Source: an uncultured Tidjanibacter sp.
Lineage (GTDB): Bacteria > Bacteroidota > Bacteroidia > Bacteroidales > Rikenellaceae
Direction: 5' to 3'
NCBI GenBank assembly: GCA_934663885.1
Contig: CAKUKW010000039.1
Location: 1-12,442 of the forward strand
Length of the DNA: 12,442 nucleotides
This document shows positions 7,210-12,442 of this stretch, piece by piece. The translations under genes and the position numbers were made by a program. The notes under the pieces were generated by a model, which saw only the letters and a program-made list of their open reading frames with translations, searched no databases and had not been told where the DNA came from. How positions within the stretch are numbered: the stretch's first letter is position 1; the number at the start of each line of letters is the position of its first letter.

Positions 7210-7443
7210 ATGGGAAACGATAAGATGGAGGGTATTAATTCTCGACGGGTAATCAGAATACTGTTCGCCCTGAGCCTGCCGCTGGGCCTGATCGTCTCTT
7301 CCGTGACAAGGATATTCTTTGAGAACCTTTCGGATTATTGGTCGGGATACTGGGCTGGGTTTTCGGTAGTACTTATGCTCCTCGGCATAGCTTATATCGG
7401 GTGGTGCTGGGGTAAGGGGCGTAATCCCTATAGGTTCGATTAG
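7210..7443 (+). CDS. Two-helix membrane mini-protein directly after guaB
   Basis: This is a 77-residue product with two hydrophobic helices (about 14-33, 'IRILFALSLPLGLIVSSV', and 47-66, 'YWAGFSVVLMLLGIAYIGW'), a basic stretch between residues 12 and 16, and a polar C-terminus (GKGRNPYRFD). The ATG lies 2 nt past the guaB stop, so it is almost surely on the guaB transcript and probably translationally coupled. Codon composition resembles the neighbours. I do not recognise the family; small proteins of this shape are common and poorly named in Bacteroidetes. Its placement before guaA may mean nothing for purine metabolism. The call rests on the coupling, clean hydrophobic periodicity and lack of a competing frame. 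Confidence 0.7.
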   Translation: MGNDKMEGINSRRVIRILFALSLPLGLIVSSVTRIFFENLSDYWSGYWAGFSVVLMLLGIAYIGWCWGKGRNPYRFD

Positions 7444-7444
7444 C

Positions 7445-7480
7445 GCATTGCCGTCCTCATCTGGCGGCATGCTTTTTATT
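7445..7480 (+). terminator. Weak terminator or attenuator between the guaB unit and guaA
   Basis: TGCCG (7449-7453) pairs with CGGCA (7465-7469), extended by GCA/TGC (7445-7447 with 7470-7472) across a one-base bulge. The loop is 11 nt and the U-rich tract TTTTTATT runs 7473-7480. It is 2 bp past the mini-protein stop and 25 bp before the guaA ATG. It may end the guaB transcript, leak into guaA, or set the ratio between them. I saw no TAnnTTTG element after it for a separate guaA promoter. Confidence 0.5.
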
Positions 7481-7504
7481 ATGACATAATTCACTTAAGA
7501 TTAT

Positions 7505-9034
7505 ATGCAGGAAACCATTCTGATCCTCGATTTCGGATCGCAGTATACGCAGTTAATAGCGCGCAGGGTGCGTGAGCTCAACATCTACTGCGAGATTCAC
7601 CCATATAATAAAATTCCAGAACTGGGGCCGAACTTTAAAGGCGTCATCCTTTCGGGGAGTCCTTTTTCGGTACGGGATAAGGATGCACCGCATCCCGACC
7701 TTTCGCATATAAAAGGCAAGCTTCCGCTGCTGGGAGTATGCTACGGGGCGCAGTGGCTGGCGCAGAATTACGGCGGTTCGGTTGAAGCGTCGGACAGCAG
7801 GGAGTACGGCCGGGCGAAGTTGCTGATCACCGACCTTGACGACGCTCTGCTGAGGGATATGCCAGAAATGACGCAGGTTTGGATGTCGCATGGCGATACC
7901 ATTACCTCGCTTCCCTCGGATTTTCATGTTACGGCGAGCACAAACGACGTCCGGAACGCCGCTTTCCGCGTAGACAGGGAGCAGACGTGGGGAATACAGT
8001 TCCATCCCGAAGTTTACCACTCTACGGACGGATTGCAACTCCTGAAGAACTTCTGCGTGTGGATATGCGGATGCAGGCAGGACTGGAGCCCCGAGTCTTT
8101 CGTGGAGAGCTCCGTCCGTGAGTTGAAAGAAAAGCTCGGCGGCGACAAGGTCGTTCTCGGCCTCTCGGGGGGAGTCGATTCGTCGGTTGCCGCGATGCTC
8201 CTGCACAAGGCCGTCGGGAAAAACCTTTACTGCATTTTCGTGGACACCGGACTGCTCCGTAAGAACGAATTCGAAGATGTTTTGGAGTCCTATAAAAATA
8301 TGGGCCTCAATGTCAAGGGCGTAAATGCTGGCGACAGGTTCCTTGCCGACCTCCAGGGCATAACGGAACCGGAGGCGAAACGCAAAGTAATAGGCCGCGA
8401 CTTTATCGAGGTTTTCAATGAGGAGGCAATGGCTCTCAAGGATGTAAAATGGCTGGCACAGGGTACTATTTACCCCGACGTTATAGAATCGATCTCTGTA
8501 AACGGCCCCTCCGCAACAATTAAGTCGCACCATAATGTGGGAGGGTTACCAGAAAAGATGCATCTGCGTATAGTGGAGCCTCTGCGCCTTCTCTTCAAGG
8601 ACGAAGTGCGCAGGGTAGGGCGCACGCTGGGCCTCGACCCGTCACTTCTCGGACGGCATCCTTTCCCCGGCCCCGGCCTGGGTATCCGCATCCTGGGGGA
8701 AGTGACCCCCGAAAAGGTGAGGATATTGCAGGATGCCGACAAGATATACATGGACGGTCTGCGCGAGAGCGGCCTTTATGACAAGGTATGGCAGGCGTGT
8801 ACTATCCTTCTGCCCGTGCAGAGCGTGGGCGTTATGGGTGACGAACGGACTTACGAGAATTGTGTCGCCCTGAGGGCGGTTAACTCCACTGACGGCATGA
8901 CGGCCGACTGGGTACACCTGCCTTACGAATTTCTCGCTAAGGTCTCGAACGATATAATAAATAAGGTGCGCGGCATAAACCGGGTGGTATACGATATAAG
9001 CTCCAAGCCGCCCGCGACCATCGAATGGGAGTAA
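7505..9034 (+). CDS. guaA: GMP synthase (glutamine-hydrolysing)
   Basis: GuaA converts XMP to GMP using ATP and ammonia released from glutamine, in the cytosol. At 509 residues it has the full two-domain layout. The N-terminal class I amidotransferase (about 1-195) has the nucleophile Cys79 in GVCYGAQ and the partner His167 and Glu169 in 'QFHPEVYHS'. The ATP pyrophosphatase domain has the PP-loop SGGVDSS (221-227) and '[10 protein letters not shown]'. The C-terminal dimerisation/XMP-binding region includes '[15 protein letters not shown]' and the terminal '[17 protein letters not shown]', typical of intact GuaA. The ATG at 7505 begins [20 protein letters not shown], the standard start. It follows guaB and the mini-protein on the same strand, separated by a weak hairpin/U tract, and ends at a strong bidirectional terminator. 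Confidence 0.98.
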   Translation: MQETILILDFGSQYTQLIARRVRELNIYCEIHPYNKIPELGPNFKGVILSGSPFSVRDKDAPHPDLSHIKGKLPLLGVCYGAQWLAQNYGGSVEASDSREYGRAKLLITDLDDALLRDMPEMTQVWMSHGDTITSLPSDFHVTASTNDVRNAAFRVDREQTWGIQFHPEVYHSTDGLQLLKNFCVWICGCRQDWSPESFVESSVRELKEKLGGDKVVLGLSGGVDSSVAAMLLHKAVGKNLYCIFVDTGLLRKNEFEDVLESYKNMGLNVKGVNAGDRFLADLQGITEPEAKRKVIGRDFIEVFNEEAMALKDVKWLAQGTIYPDVIESISVNGPSATIKSHHNVGGLPEKMHLRIVEPLRLLFKDEVRRVGRTLGLDPSLLGRHPFPGPGLGIRILGEVTPEKVRILQDADKIYMDGLRESGLYDKVWQACTILLPVQSVGVMGDERTYENCVALRAVNSTDGMTADWVHLPYEFLAKVSNDIINKVRGINRVVYDISSKPPATIEWE

Positions 9035-9052
9035 GAGTTTCTATATCATAAC

Positions 9053-9091
9053 TATACCGAAGCCCCGATGAAAAATAGGGGCTTCGGTATA
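9053..9091. terminator. Bidirectional terminator between guaA and the convergent regulator gene
   Basis: A perfect 14-bp stem pairs 9053-9066 with 9078-9091 (core CCGAAGCCCC) around an 11-nt loop. It begins 18 bp past the guaA stop and lies 39 bp past the stop of the minus-strand regulator gene. A/T-rich flanks on both sides make it usable in both directions. Confidence 0.88.
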
Positions 9092-9129
9092 ATATATTCT
9101 ACGTTTAAGGATTGGCTGAAGTGTTGCCT

Positions 9130-10896
9130 TTATGCAGTCGCCGCGGCCCTTTTCTTGGAAAGCTCTTCTATTGTCTCCCGGATAAAGTCCTCAAGTGAAA
9201 TATCGCTTGCCCAGAGACCAAGCTTTTTCCGGAGCTTATGTCGTTTGGTGAATATGGAATTCGGGTTGGTGTGCCCGAACAGCATGCTTATCTGGTTATT
9301 CGACAGCCCGAAGCATATCAGGCAGCAAAGGTTGAGGTCTTCTTCGTTCAGGTCGGGATATTTGGTTTTCAACTCGTCGATAATGCCGAAGTATTTATCG
9401 TTGATAATATCGTGCATGTCGTCGAAGTATTGGCTTTTCGACTCTATCCACAGATCCTTTTTGTATCTTTTGTGGAATAGTTCGGAGTTATTGCTGTAAA
9501 GGCTGGCCAGTTCCAGCAGTTTTTGCAGGTGCAGCACTTTGTTGTTCAGCGCCTCTTTCAGGCGCCTCTCCTTTTCGTCTTTTTCGTTGAGGATTACAGA
9601 GAGCCTCGACTTCAGCTCGGTAAGTTCGTCGGATTGGTCGTTCAGGCTGTCTATGTAGGATTCGAGTTCGTCTATATTCCTGTTTTTCTCCTCGATCACC
9701 CTTTCCCTGTTGACCTTGATGCGCAGAAGTATGAGCAGGAATATCAGGAATATCAATATTATGATTATGTTGCGCATGTTGGAGATCCTCTGAAAAGCGG
9801 CGTATTCTTTCCGGAGCTCCTGCTGTTCGAAACGCTGCTCTATAGCCGCGATTAGGTTTTCTTTTTCCTCTTCCCTCCATTGGTCGCTAACTTCCGCGTG
9901 CTTTCGGTAATATTCGTTCGCTTTAACATGGTTACCGCGCGCCTCTTCATACTGGGCCAGCATCAAGTAAGAACCCACAAAAGAAGTATACTTGGTTTCA
10001 GGAATGGTAGCCACATAATCCTCCATTAAAGAGATTGCTTCGTCGATTTCCCCGTTCGCGCGCTTATATTGGCTCATAACGGGATAATGATGCTGAGGTA
10101 TCTTCCCGTTATTGTACTTCTCATAAACGCTGTTCAGCTCGGCAAGCGCCGCATCGAGATCATTCAAATTCCAGTAATAGACGCCGGCTATCGACCCGGC
10201 AGTGTTAATTATCATGTTGGTTTTACCCAGTTCGATAAACATTTCCATAGCTTCCCGGTATTTATCCAGGGACTCCTCATACCTGTCCTCGAACATATAG
10301 TTGTGCGCCAGCAGATAAGTCATGTACGCTATATTGTAATCGTCACCGGCCAGTTCGAAATATCCTATCGACGTATTTATCATCTTTTCGGCCCTCCCGA
10401 AGTCGTATTGCTTCTGATAGATTTCTCCCAGGTAGCCGTATATCTGTCCACTCAGCCTGTCGTCGGCTATCTTCTCGGAATACTTGGCCGCTGTAAGTAA
10501 TCCCGTAACCGCAGGCCTGAGGCTGTCCATATCCTGGTATACCCTTCCCTGAAGATGATATGCCTTAGCTTTCTCAAGGTCGGTACCCCTCTTTGAATAG
10601 TAAGCGACGGCTATGTTGATGGCGGAGTCGGAAGTGTGCTTTACCCACTTCTTTTCGCGTATCTGGGTAAGGAGAAGTGAATACCTCGCTTTTTCCCTTT
10701 TCGAACGCAGGGTGCCGGTTTGTATCTCCTGCAATATCTGCAAAGCGCTGTCGGGCCTTTCACTCATCAATGTCTCGGCGGTATCGAGGGCTTCGACGGT
10801 TTCTTTTGTAGGGTTACAGCCAAGAAAGGATAGAAACAGTGCAATGACAGCACAGCTTAGTAGATGCTTCCGAGTTTTCAGGATAGTGTTATTCAT
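9130..10896 (-). CDS. Membrane-tethered TPR sensor with C-terminal HTH domain
   Basis: This 588-residue protein starts with a signal sequence ending FLGC (Cys27, a loose lipobox). Residues about 30-345 are TPR-type helical repeats rich in 'A..Y' and 'G.iY...yd.gRAek' units. A single hydrophobic helix spans about 377-394 ('IIIILIFLIFLLILLRIKV'). A coiled coil follows (about 395-465, 'RVIEEKNRNIDELESYIDSL'), and the C-terminal part carries an HTH-like segment at about 518-561 ('EEDLNLCCLICFGLSNNQIS', then 'NSIFTKRHKLRKKLGL'). This resembles the LuxR/sigma-region-4-type helix that reads DNA. The architecture is common in Bacteroidales and implies periplasmic TPRs with a cytosolic DNA-binding tail, so a one-component membrane regulator is the likely role. 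It lacks the histidine kinase and receiver domains of a two-component system. Ligand and target are unknown; the divergent secreted-protein gene is the nearest candidate target. Confidence 0.85.
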   Translation of the reverse strand: MNNTILKTRKHLLSCAVIALFLSFLGCNPTKETVEALDTAETLMSERPDSALQILQEIQTGTLRSKREKARYSLLLTQIREKKWVKHTSDSAINIAVAYYSKRGTDLEKAKAYHLQGRVYQDMDSLRPAVTGLLTAAKYSEKIADDRLSGQIYGYLGEIYQKQYDFGRAEKMINTSIGYFELAGDDYNIAYMTYLLAHNYMFEDRYEESLDKYREAMEMFIELGKTNMIINTAGSIAGVYYWNLNDLDAALAELNSVYEKYNNGKIPQHHYPVMSQYKRANGEIDEAISLMEDYVATIPETKYTSFVGSYLMLAQYEEARGNHVKANEYYRKHAEVSDQWREEEKENLIAAIEQRFEQQELRKEYAAFQRISNMRNIIIILIFLIFLLILLRIKVNRERVIEEKNRNIDELESYIDSLNDQSDELTELKSRLSVILNEKDEKERRLKEALNNKVLHLQKLLELASLYSNNSELFHKRYKKDLWIESKSQYFDDMHDIINDKYFGIIDELKTKYPDLNEEDLNLCCLICFGLSNNQISMLFGHTNPNSIFTKRHKLRKKLGLWASDISLEDFIRETIEELSKKRAAATA

Positions 10897-10930
10897 ACAA
10901 TGTAATCTGGCCGCTTTATAAAATCAGGGG

Positions 10931-10961
10931 CAAAGATAAGGATCAGTCGCGATACTGCAAA
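10931..10961 (-). promoter_or_regulatory. Bacteroidetes-type promoter of the TPR/HTH regulator gene
   Basis: On the minus strand the -7 element TATCTTTG (10938-10931) fits TAnnTTTG, and a perfect TTTG -33 box (10961-10958) lies exactly 19 nt upstream. This is the best promoter match in the window. Transcription would begin near 10923, giving a leader of roughly 27 nt to the ATG at 10896. Confidence 0.78.
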
Positions 10962-11143
10962 AGTAATAAAAATGCTGGTATTTAGCGATGTAACTTTAAA
11001 TATTTGATTTTTAATTAGTTGAATGTATAAATCCGGGGGTATAATGAAAAATACTATTAAATGCATTGATATACAGCCATGTAGTAGATGCCCTATAAGG
11101 TGAGATTTATGGCAAAATCGGGCCAAGGTATGTTTTTTAATGA

Positions 11144-11151
11144 TAACTTTG
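11144..11151 (+). promoter_or_regulatory. Candidate -7 element for the secreted DUF3244-like gene
   Basis: TAACTTTG matches TAnnTTTG. There is no TTTG at 17-23 nt upstream, so an activator may substitute for the -33 contact. A start near 11158 leaves about 39 nt of leader to the ATG at 11197 and rules out the in-frame upstream codon at 11140. Confidence 0.5.
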
Positions 11152-11196
11152 CATACAAGGATATCCGGAATATCTACACCAAATTACTACCCTGCT

Positions 11197-11625
11197 ATGA
11201 AAACCAAGTTCTTTGTTTTATTGATCGCGGTCCTTTCATTCGTGACCGCAGGCTTTGTCGCCGCAACGAATCCTCCTCCTACTCCTCCTCCTACTAAGCC
11301 TACTGTGCCTATAAAGGATATTGTTAAACCTAACAACCCTGCAGGAAACGGACCAGAAGAAGGAATAAACCGTGCATTCGGTTTATCCGATTTCGTTACG
11401 GGTCAGATCGATCTTGATTCAGGCCAGCTTTTCCTTAACTTCATCAATGAAGTGGATGATATTGTCGTGTACATATATCATTCGGAACTGGGCCTTATTG
11501 CTACTGTTGAGGTGGACTACACCACCAATCCCACTGCTCTCATTCCGATTCCCGATATAACGGGCAAATACACAATTAAAATATTCGGAACCGGCTACGA
11601 GGGTGAAGGGGAATACGACAACTAG
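11197..11625 (+). CDS. Small secreted protein with proline-rich linker and DUF3244-like beta domain
   Basis: This is a 142-residue protein from the ATG at 11197. The signal peptide MKTKFFVLLIAVLSFVTAGF is cleaved probably after VAA (about residue 23). The linker TNPPPTPPPTKPTVP is encoded by a perfect 12-bp tandem repeat. After a short spacer, residues about 60-142 alternate like beta strands ('GQLFLNFINEVDDIVVYIYH', 'LIATVEVDYTT', 'GKYTIKIFGTGYEGEGEYDN'). This fits the small immunoglobulin-like DUF3244 pattern of Bacteroidales secreted proteins ('l.i.F.n.l..v.V.I.ds.G...' ending in 'G.Y.I.I....y.G.F.i'); the match is from memory. It has no lipobox and no visible catalytic motif. It is transcribed divergently from the TPR/HTH regulator and ends in its own transcript with a terminator about 130 bp downstream. 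Confidence 0.75.
   Translation: MKTKFFVLLIAVLSFVTAGFVAATNPPPTPPPTKPTVPIKDIVKPNNPAGNGPEEGINRAFGLSDFVTGQIDLDSGQLFLNFINEVDDIVVYIYHSELGLIATVEVDYTTNPTALIPIPDITGKYTIKIFGTGYEGEGEYDN
11272..11295 (+). repeat. Tandem 12-bp repeat CCTCCTCCTACT (two copies)
   Basis: Copies at 11272-11283 and 11284-11295 are identical and encode PPPT PPPT just after the signal peptide. Unit gain or loss would keep the frame and change the spacer length between the membrane-exit end and the beta domain. Confidence 0.9.
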
Positions 11626-11755
11626 GACCTACAAAAAGATTATAGAGAGAATTATATATGTGATTGAGGACTCCCAACTTATTGACAATCTTTGCTTTCT
11701 AAATATCAGCCTAATTATTTAAAGTAAAGTTTATTTTCAAAGGAGCATTTTTCCG

Positions 11756-11783
11756 GGGCAATCCATAAGGATTGCCCTTTTTT
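11756..11783 (+). terminator. Intrinsic terminator downstream of the secreted protein gene
   Basis: GGGCAATCC (11756-11764) pairs with GGATTGCCC (11769-11777) around an ATAA loop, followed by six T (11778-11783). This is a textbook plus-strand terminator, about 130 bp past the stop codon. Confidence 0.92.
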
Positions 11784-12041
11784 GTATGCATGAACGGATC
11801 CGGCCTAAAATAGCACCAATATTGCTTAGTGAGGCAATCGGGCAAAAAAATAGTTCCCACAGTCTCACGACTACGGGAACCCCCAACTTAAAATACTGAT
11901 TATGAAAGAATCACTAAAACAACCATCAGCGTTAATAATGATTGCGGTTCACTAAATAAACGCTCGGCCGCTTCAGTTATTGTGTGCAGTACAAAAATAT
12001 ATATAATATTGGACTTTCCAAAACATTTCCAATATTTTTTT
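11784..12041 (+). ncRNA. Candidate small RNA or leader-type transcript (unidentified)
   Basis: Between two terminators there is an ordered set of structures. A short hairpin has ATTGC/GCAAT arms (11821-11838). A composite hairpin spans 11853-11880: GTTCCC/GGGAAC outer stem, symmetric AC/AC internal loop, AGTC/GACT inner stem, TCAC tetraloop. A 17-codon ORF beginning MKESLKQPS lies at 11902-11955. A 9-bp A/T-rich stem (12005-12013 with 12028-12036) is followed by a T run to 12041, so the segment can terminate on its own. No convincing promoter is seen. It could be an sRNA, a leader peptide unit or a dispersed Bacteroidales element; I cannot name a family. Confidence 0.35.
12005..12041 (+). terminator. 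Terminator-like hairpin at the end of the candidate RNA
   Basis: AATATTGGA (12005-12013) pairs with TCCAATATT (12028-12036) around a 14-nt loop, followed by T through 12041. The stem is A/T-rich, so it is weaker than the others in this window. Confidence 0.5.
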
Positions 12042-12141
12042 GCATTTAATTGCGATAGTTTTCCTGATCCTTCATTATTTCATTGACAGGATCTTTCTTA
12101 TAGGGTATTTGAATGGCACGGTTTACACACCGCTTTTTTCT

Positions 12142-12180
12142 TATCTTTGCAATGCGGGCCGGTTTTGGGGCCCCATTGCA
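12142..12180 (+). promoter_or_regulatory. Promoter of the arginase-family gene with overlapping dyad
   Basis: TATCTTTG at 12142-12149 fits the Bacteroidetes -7 consensus; a clear TTTG at the right spacing is missing. The -7 overlaps a dyad: TGCAATG (12148-12154) pairs with CATTGCA (12174-12180), continued inside by GGGCC/GGCCC (12156-12160 with 12169-12173) after one bulged base. A transcript starting near 12156 would begin inside the left arm, so the dyad is more likely a DNA operator than an RNA hairpin. Confidence 0.5.
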
Positions 12181-12181
12181 G

Positions 12182-12199
12182 ACAGTCATAACAGTCATA
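12182..12199 (+). repeat. Tandem 9-bp repeat ACAGTCATA in the leader
   Basis: There are two perfect adjacent copies, 12182-12190 and 12191-12199, between the promoter dyad and the ATG at 12212. It may be slippage or a paired binding site. Confidence 0.75.
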
Positions 12200-12211
12200 T
12201 ATGCGCAGGAT

Positions 12212-12442
12212 ATGAGAAAAAATAATTTTGACCCCGACGGGGTGGGTATCCGCAACGGTAATTACTTCGGATTTACGTTTACCGATAAAGAGGCGCTGCT
12301 GCACCTGCTCTCGGTTCCGTGGGATGTGACTTCTTCTTACGGGGGAGGCTCCTCTTCGGCCCCCGACGCTATAATAGAGGAGTCGACGCAGCTTGATTTT
12401 TACGATATGGTATCACCCGGCGCATGGCATAAGGGGATAGTC
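12212..12442 (+). CDS. Arginase/agmatinase-family hydrolase, N-terminal part
   Basis: The ATG at 12212 opens 77 codons that run off the window. The protein begins MRKNNFDPDGVGIRNGNYFG, then FTFTDKEALLHLLSVPWDVT, SSYGGGSSSAPDAIIEEST and QLDFYDMVSPGAWHKGIV. The order 'VG..nGN.FG..ft...A.l.ll.VPWdvT.SY..Gs..gP..I..aS.QLD.yd......W+.Gi' is that of Bacteroidales ureohydrolases annotated as agmatinase or arginase family. These are Mn-dependent enzymes releasing urea from agmatine or related guanidino compounds. The metal-binding His/Asp motifs (GGDHS, DxHxD) are beyond the window, so activity and exact substrate cannot be judged. An out-of-frame ATG at 12201 opens only a four-codon ORF overlapping this start. 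Confidence 0.85.
   Translation, partial: MRKNNFDPDGVGIRNGNYFGFTFTDKEALLHLLSVPWDVTSSYGGGSSSAPDAIIEESTQLDFYDMVSPGAWHKGIV

Larger units (their letters stand above)
10897..11196. other. Divergent intergenic region between regulator and secreted protein genes
   Basis: There are 300 AT-rich bases carrying the regulator's promoter (10931-10961, minus) and a candidate -7 element for the secreted protein (11144-11151, plus). I found no strong inverted repeat that would serve as an obvious operator in between and no coding ORF. Confidence 0.6.
11626..12211. other. Long non-coding region between the secreted protein and the arginase-family gene
   Basis: This 586-bp stretch contains, in order, an AT-rich 3' trailer (11626-11755), an intrinsic terminator (11756-11783), a candidate small-RNA segment (about 11784-12041) with its own hairpins, an AT-rich spacer, and the promoter, dyad and tandem repeat before the arginase-family gene. 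Minus-strand ORFs here (for example 12046-12255) overlap the promoter and have no protein-like features, so they are not called. Confidence 0.6.

Noticed and set aside
7553..8533. Long minus-strand ORF (326 codons) across guaA
   Set aside because: It is antisense to the intact, motif-complete guaA; its translation has no domain-like pattern.
11140..11196. ATG at 11140 as the start of the secreted protein
   Set aside because: It lies upstream of and overlaps the -7 element and would place 19 residues before a clean signal peptide. The ATG at 11197 starts MKTKFF, a standard signal sequence.
12046..12255. Minus-strand ORFs of 68-69 codons before the arginase-family gene
   Set aside because: They overlap its promoter, dyad and start codon. 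The segment reading KKDPVNEIMKDQENYRN looks protein-like, but no homology or start signal supports it.
1..12442. Search for CRISPR arrays, tRNA/rRNA genes, insertion sequences and prophage genes
   Set aside because: I saw no regularly spaced repeats, cloverleaf-like sequences, transposase or integrase motifs, or paired terminal repeats.

Overview
The window looks like chromosomal DNA of a Bacteroidales bacterium, possibly Rikenellaceae/Alistipes-like (the family is a guess). The evidence is Bacteroidetes-type promoter elements (TAnnTTTG, once with a TTTG box 19 nt upstream), few recognisable Shine-Dalgarno sites, a TPR/transmembrane/HTH regulator of a kind common in Bacteroides, a small secreted DUF3244-like protein, and a Bacteroidales-style arginase-family N-terminus. 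Nothing marks it as a plasmid, prophage or integrated element: there is no transposase, integrase, tRNA, rRNA or CRISPR array. One gene, the serine hydrolase, is visibly AT-richer than its neighbours.

Layout from left to right. The minus strand carries the 5' end of a long-chain acyl-CoA ligase (1-184), a small secreted TPR protein (577-1026), and a likely two-gene stress unit: a GlsB/YeaQ-type membrane protein (1611-1874) followed by an 84-aa cytosolic protein (1274-1528) that ends in a terminator with a 22-bp stem. The plus strand then carries a large fusion of an MFS-like membrane domain with a PlsC-type acyltransferase (2174-4198), an AT-rich serine hydrolase with a premature stop (4434-5537, in-frame remnant to 5609), and the GMP branch of purine synthesis: guaB (5735-7207), a two-helix membrane mini-protein 2 nt after it (7210-7443), and guaA (7505-9034). 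guaA converges on a minus-strand membrane-tethered TPR/HTH regulator (9130-10896), with one strong bidirectional terminator between them. Divergent from the regulator is a small secreted proline-rich/beta-domain protein (11197-11625). After its terminator comes about 430 bp without a convincing protein gene. This holds an ordered hairpin, a 17-codon ORF and a second terminator-like hairpin, so it may be a small-RNA locus. The window ends inside an arginase/agmatinase-family gene (12212 onward) whose promoter region carries a dyad and a tandem 9-bp repeat.

Functional links. GuaB (IMP to XMP) and GuaA (XMP to GMP) are consecutive pathway steps; the mini-protein between them is unexplained. The acyl-CoA ligase and the MFS-PlsC fusion both concern acyl chains, but they lie apart on opposite strands, so no operon is claimed. 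The regulator and its divergent secreted partner are the most system-like pair. The least explained items are that pair, the candidate RNA at 11784-12041, the MFS-PlsC fusion lacking the usual HX4D aspartate, and the decaying hydrolase.
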